DNA from: Clostridia bacterium
Lineage (GTDB): Bacteria; Bacillota_A; Clostridia; Oscillospirales; Acutalibacteraceae
Reading direction: 5' to 3'
DNA length: 9,488 bases
Assembly (NCBI GenBank): GCA_024699005.1
Contig: JAILQN010000189.1
Coordinates: 1 to 9,488 of the forward strand
The notes beneath the pieces were generated by a model, which saw only the letters and a list, made by a program, of their open reading frames with translations, made no database searches and was not told the origin of the DNA. Shown here in pieces: positions 9,461 through 9,488 of this stretch. The position numbers and the translations under genes are program-made. Each line of letters opens with the position of its first letter. Position 1 is the stretch's first letter.

Positions 9461-9488
9461 ATATTACTTGTTTTGTTGAGAGATTGGG
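9461..9488 (-). repeat. Right terminal inverted repeat of the IS
   Basis: Read on the minus strand it begins CCCAATCTCTCAAC and ends AAGTAATAT, like the left end. It coincides exactly with the end of the window. Confidence 0.93.

Larger units (their letters stand above)
7919..9488 (-). mobile_element. Complete insertion sequence, IS4-superfamily (probably IS1634-like)
   Basis: A 1570-bp element bounded by 28-bp terminal inverted repeats carries one transposase on the minus strand. Both ends begin CCCAATCTCTCAAC, and 25 of 28 positions match between the two ends. The element is clearly more A+T-rich than its flanks. The left end lies 7 bp after the T-tract of the terminator, within TTGATTAAT. 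The right end is the last base of the window, so a target duplication cannot be tested. The transposase is intact, so the element could be active. The family name rests on the YREK signature and protein length, not on a database match. Confidence 0.9.

Overview
The window looks like chromosome from an uncultured, carbohydrate-degrading gut member of the Clostridia (Ruminococcaceae/Oscillospiraceae-like). The basis is a dockerin-bearing secreted protein, a LacZ-type GH2 beta-galactosidase, a DUF1292 (YrzB-like) protein, a secreted transglutaminase/BspA-type LRR protein with Cys-rich repeats, and strong GGAGG ribosome binding sites. The taxon is inferred from gene content; no rRNA or marker gene is present.

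Layout. Positions 1-1553 carry two minus-strand genes: a secreted dockerin protein running off the left edge and, upstream of it in transcription order, a secreted or membrane-tethered metallophosphoesterase. Their gap holds a perfect 22-bp palindrome. Positions 1554-1835 are a divergent promoter region with two sigma-A-type promoters pointing away from each other. Rightward lies an apparent two-gene operon, DUF1292 (1836-2120) and lacZ (2107-5184), overlapping by 14 bp. A separate promoter at 5204-5232 serves a large secreted protein (5379-7799) that ends at a strong intrinsic terminator (7872-7911). Immediately after this sits a complete insertion sequence, 7919-9488, with 28-bp terminal inverted repeats, one minus-strand DDE transposase, its own promoter, and a hairpin that could block inward transcription. 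The right IS end coincides with the window end. The IS is visibly more A+T-rich than its surroundings, as expected for a later arrival.

How the genes may work together. The dockerin protein, the phosphoesterase and the transglutaminase/LRR protein all carry N-terminal signal or anchor segments and probably act at or outside the membrane; the beta-galactosidase has none and is presumably cytosolic. No single pathway links them.

The most unusual signal is a set of short 7-bp tandem-repeat islands with different heptamer sequences. Similar A/C-rich heptads (consensus near YAAAAAC on the sense strand) lie just upstream of the start or ribosome binding site of three different transcription units. 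Other heptads (GAGAGCG, GTGCAAT, ACTCTCC and degenerate GC-rich ones) sit in frame inside lacZ at three apparent linkers. They look like one family of heptad-periodic insertions that invades leaders and protein loops, and within lacZ they could frameshift the gene if copy number changed by one.
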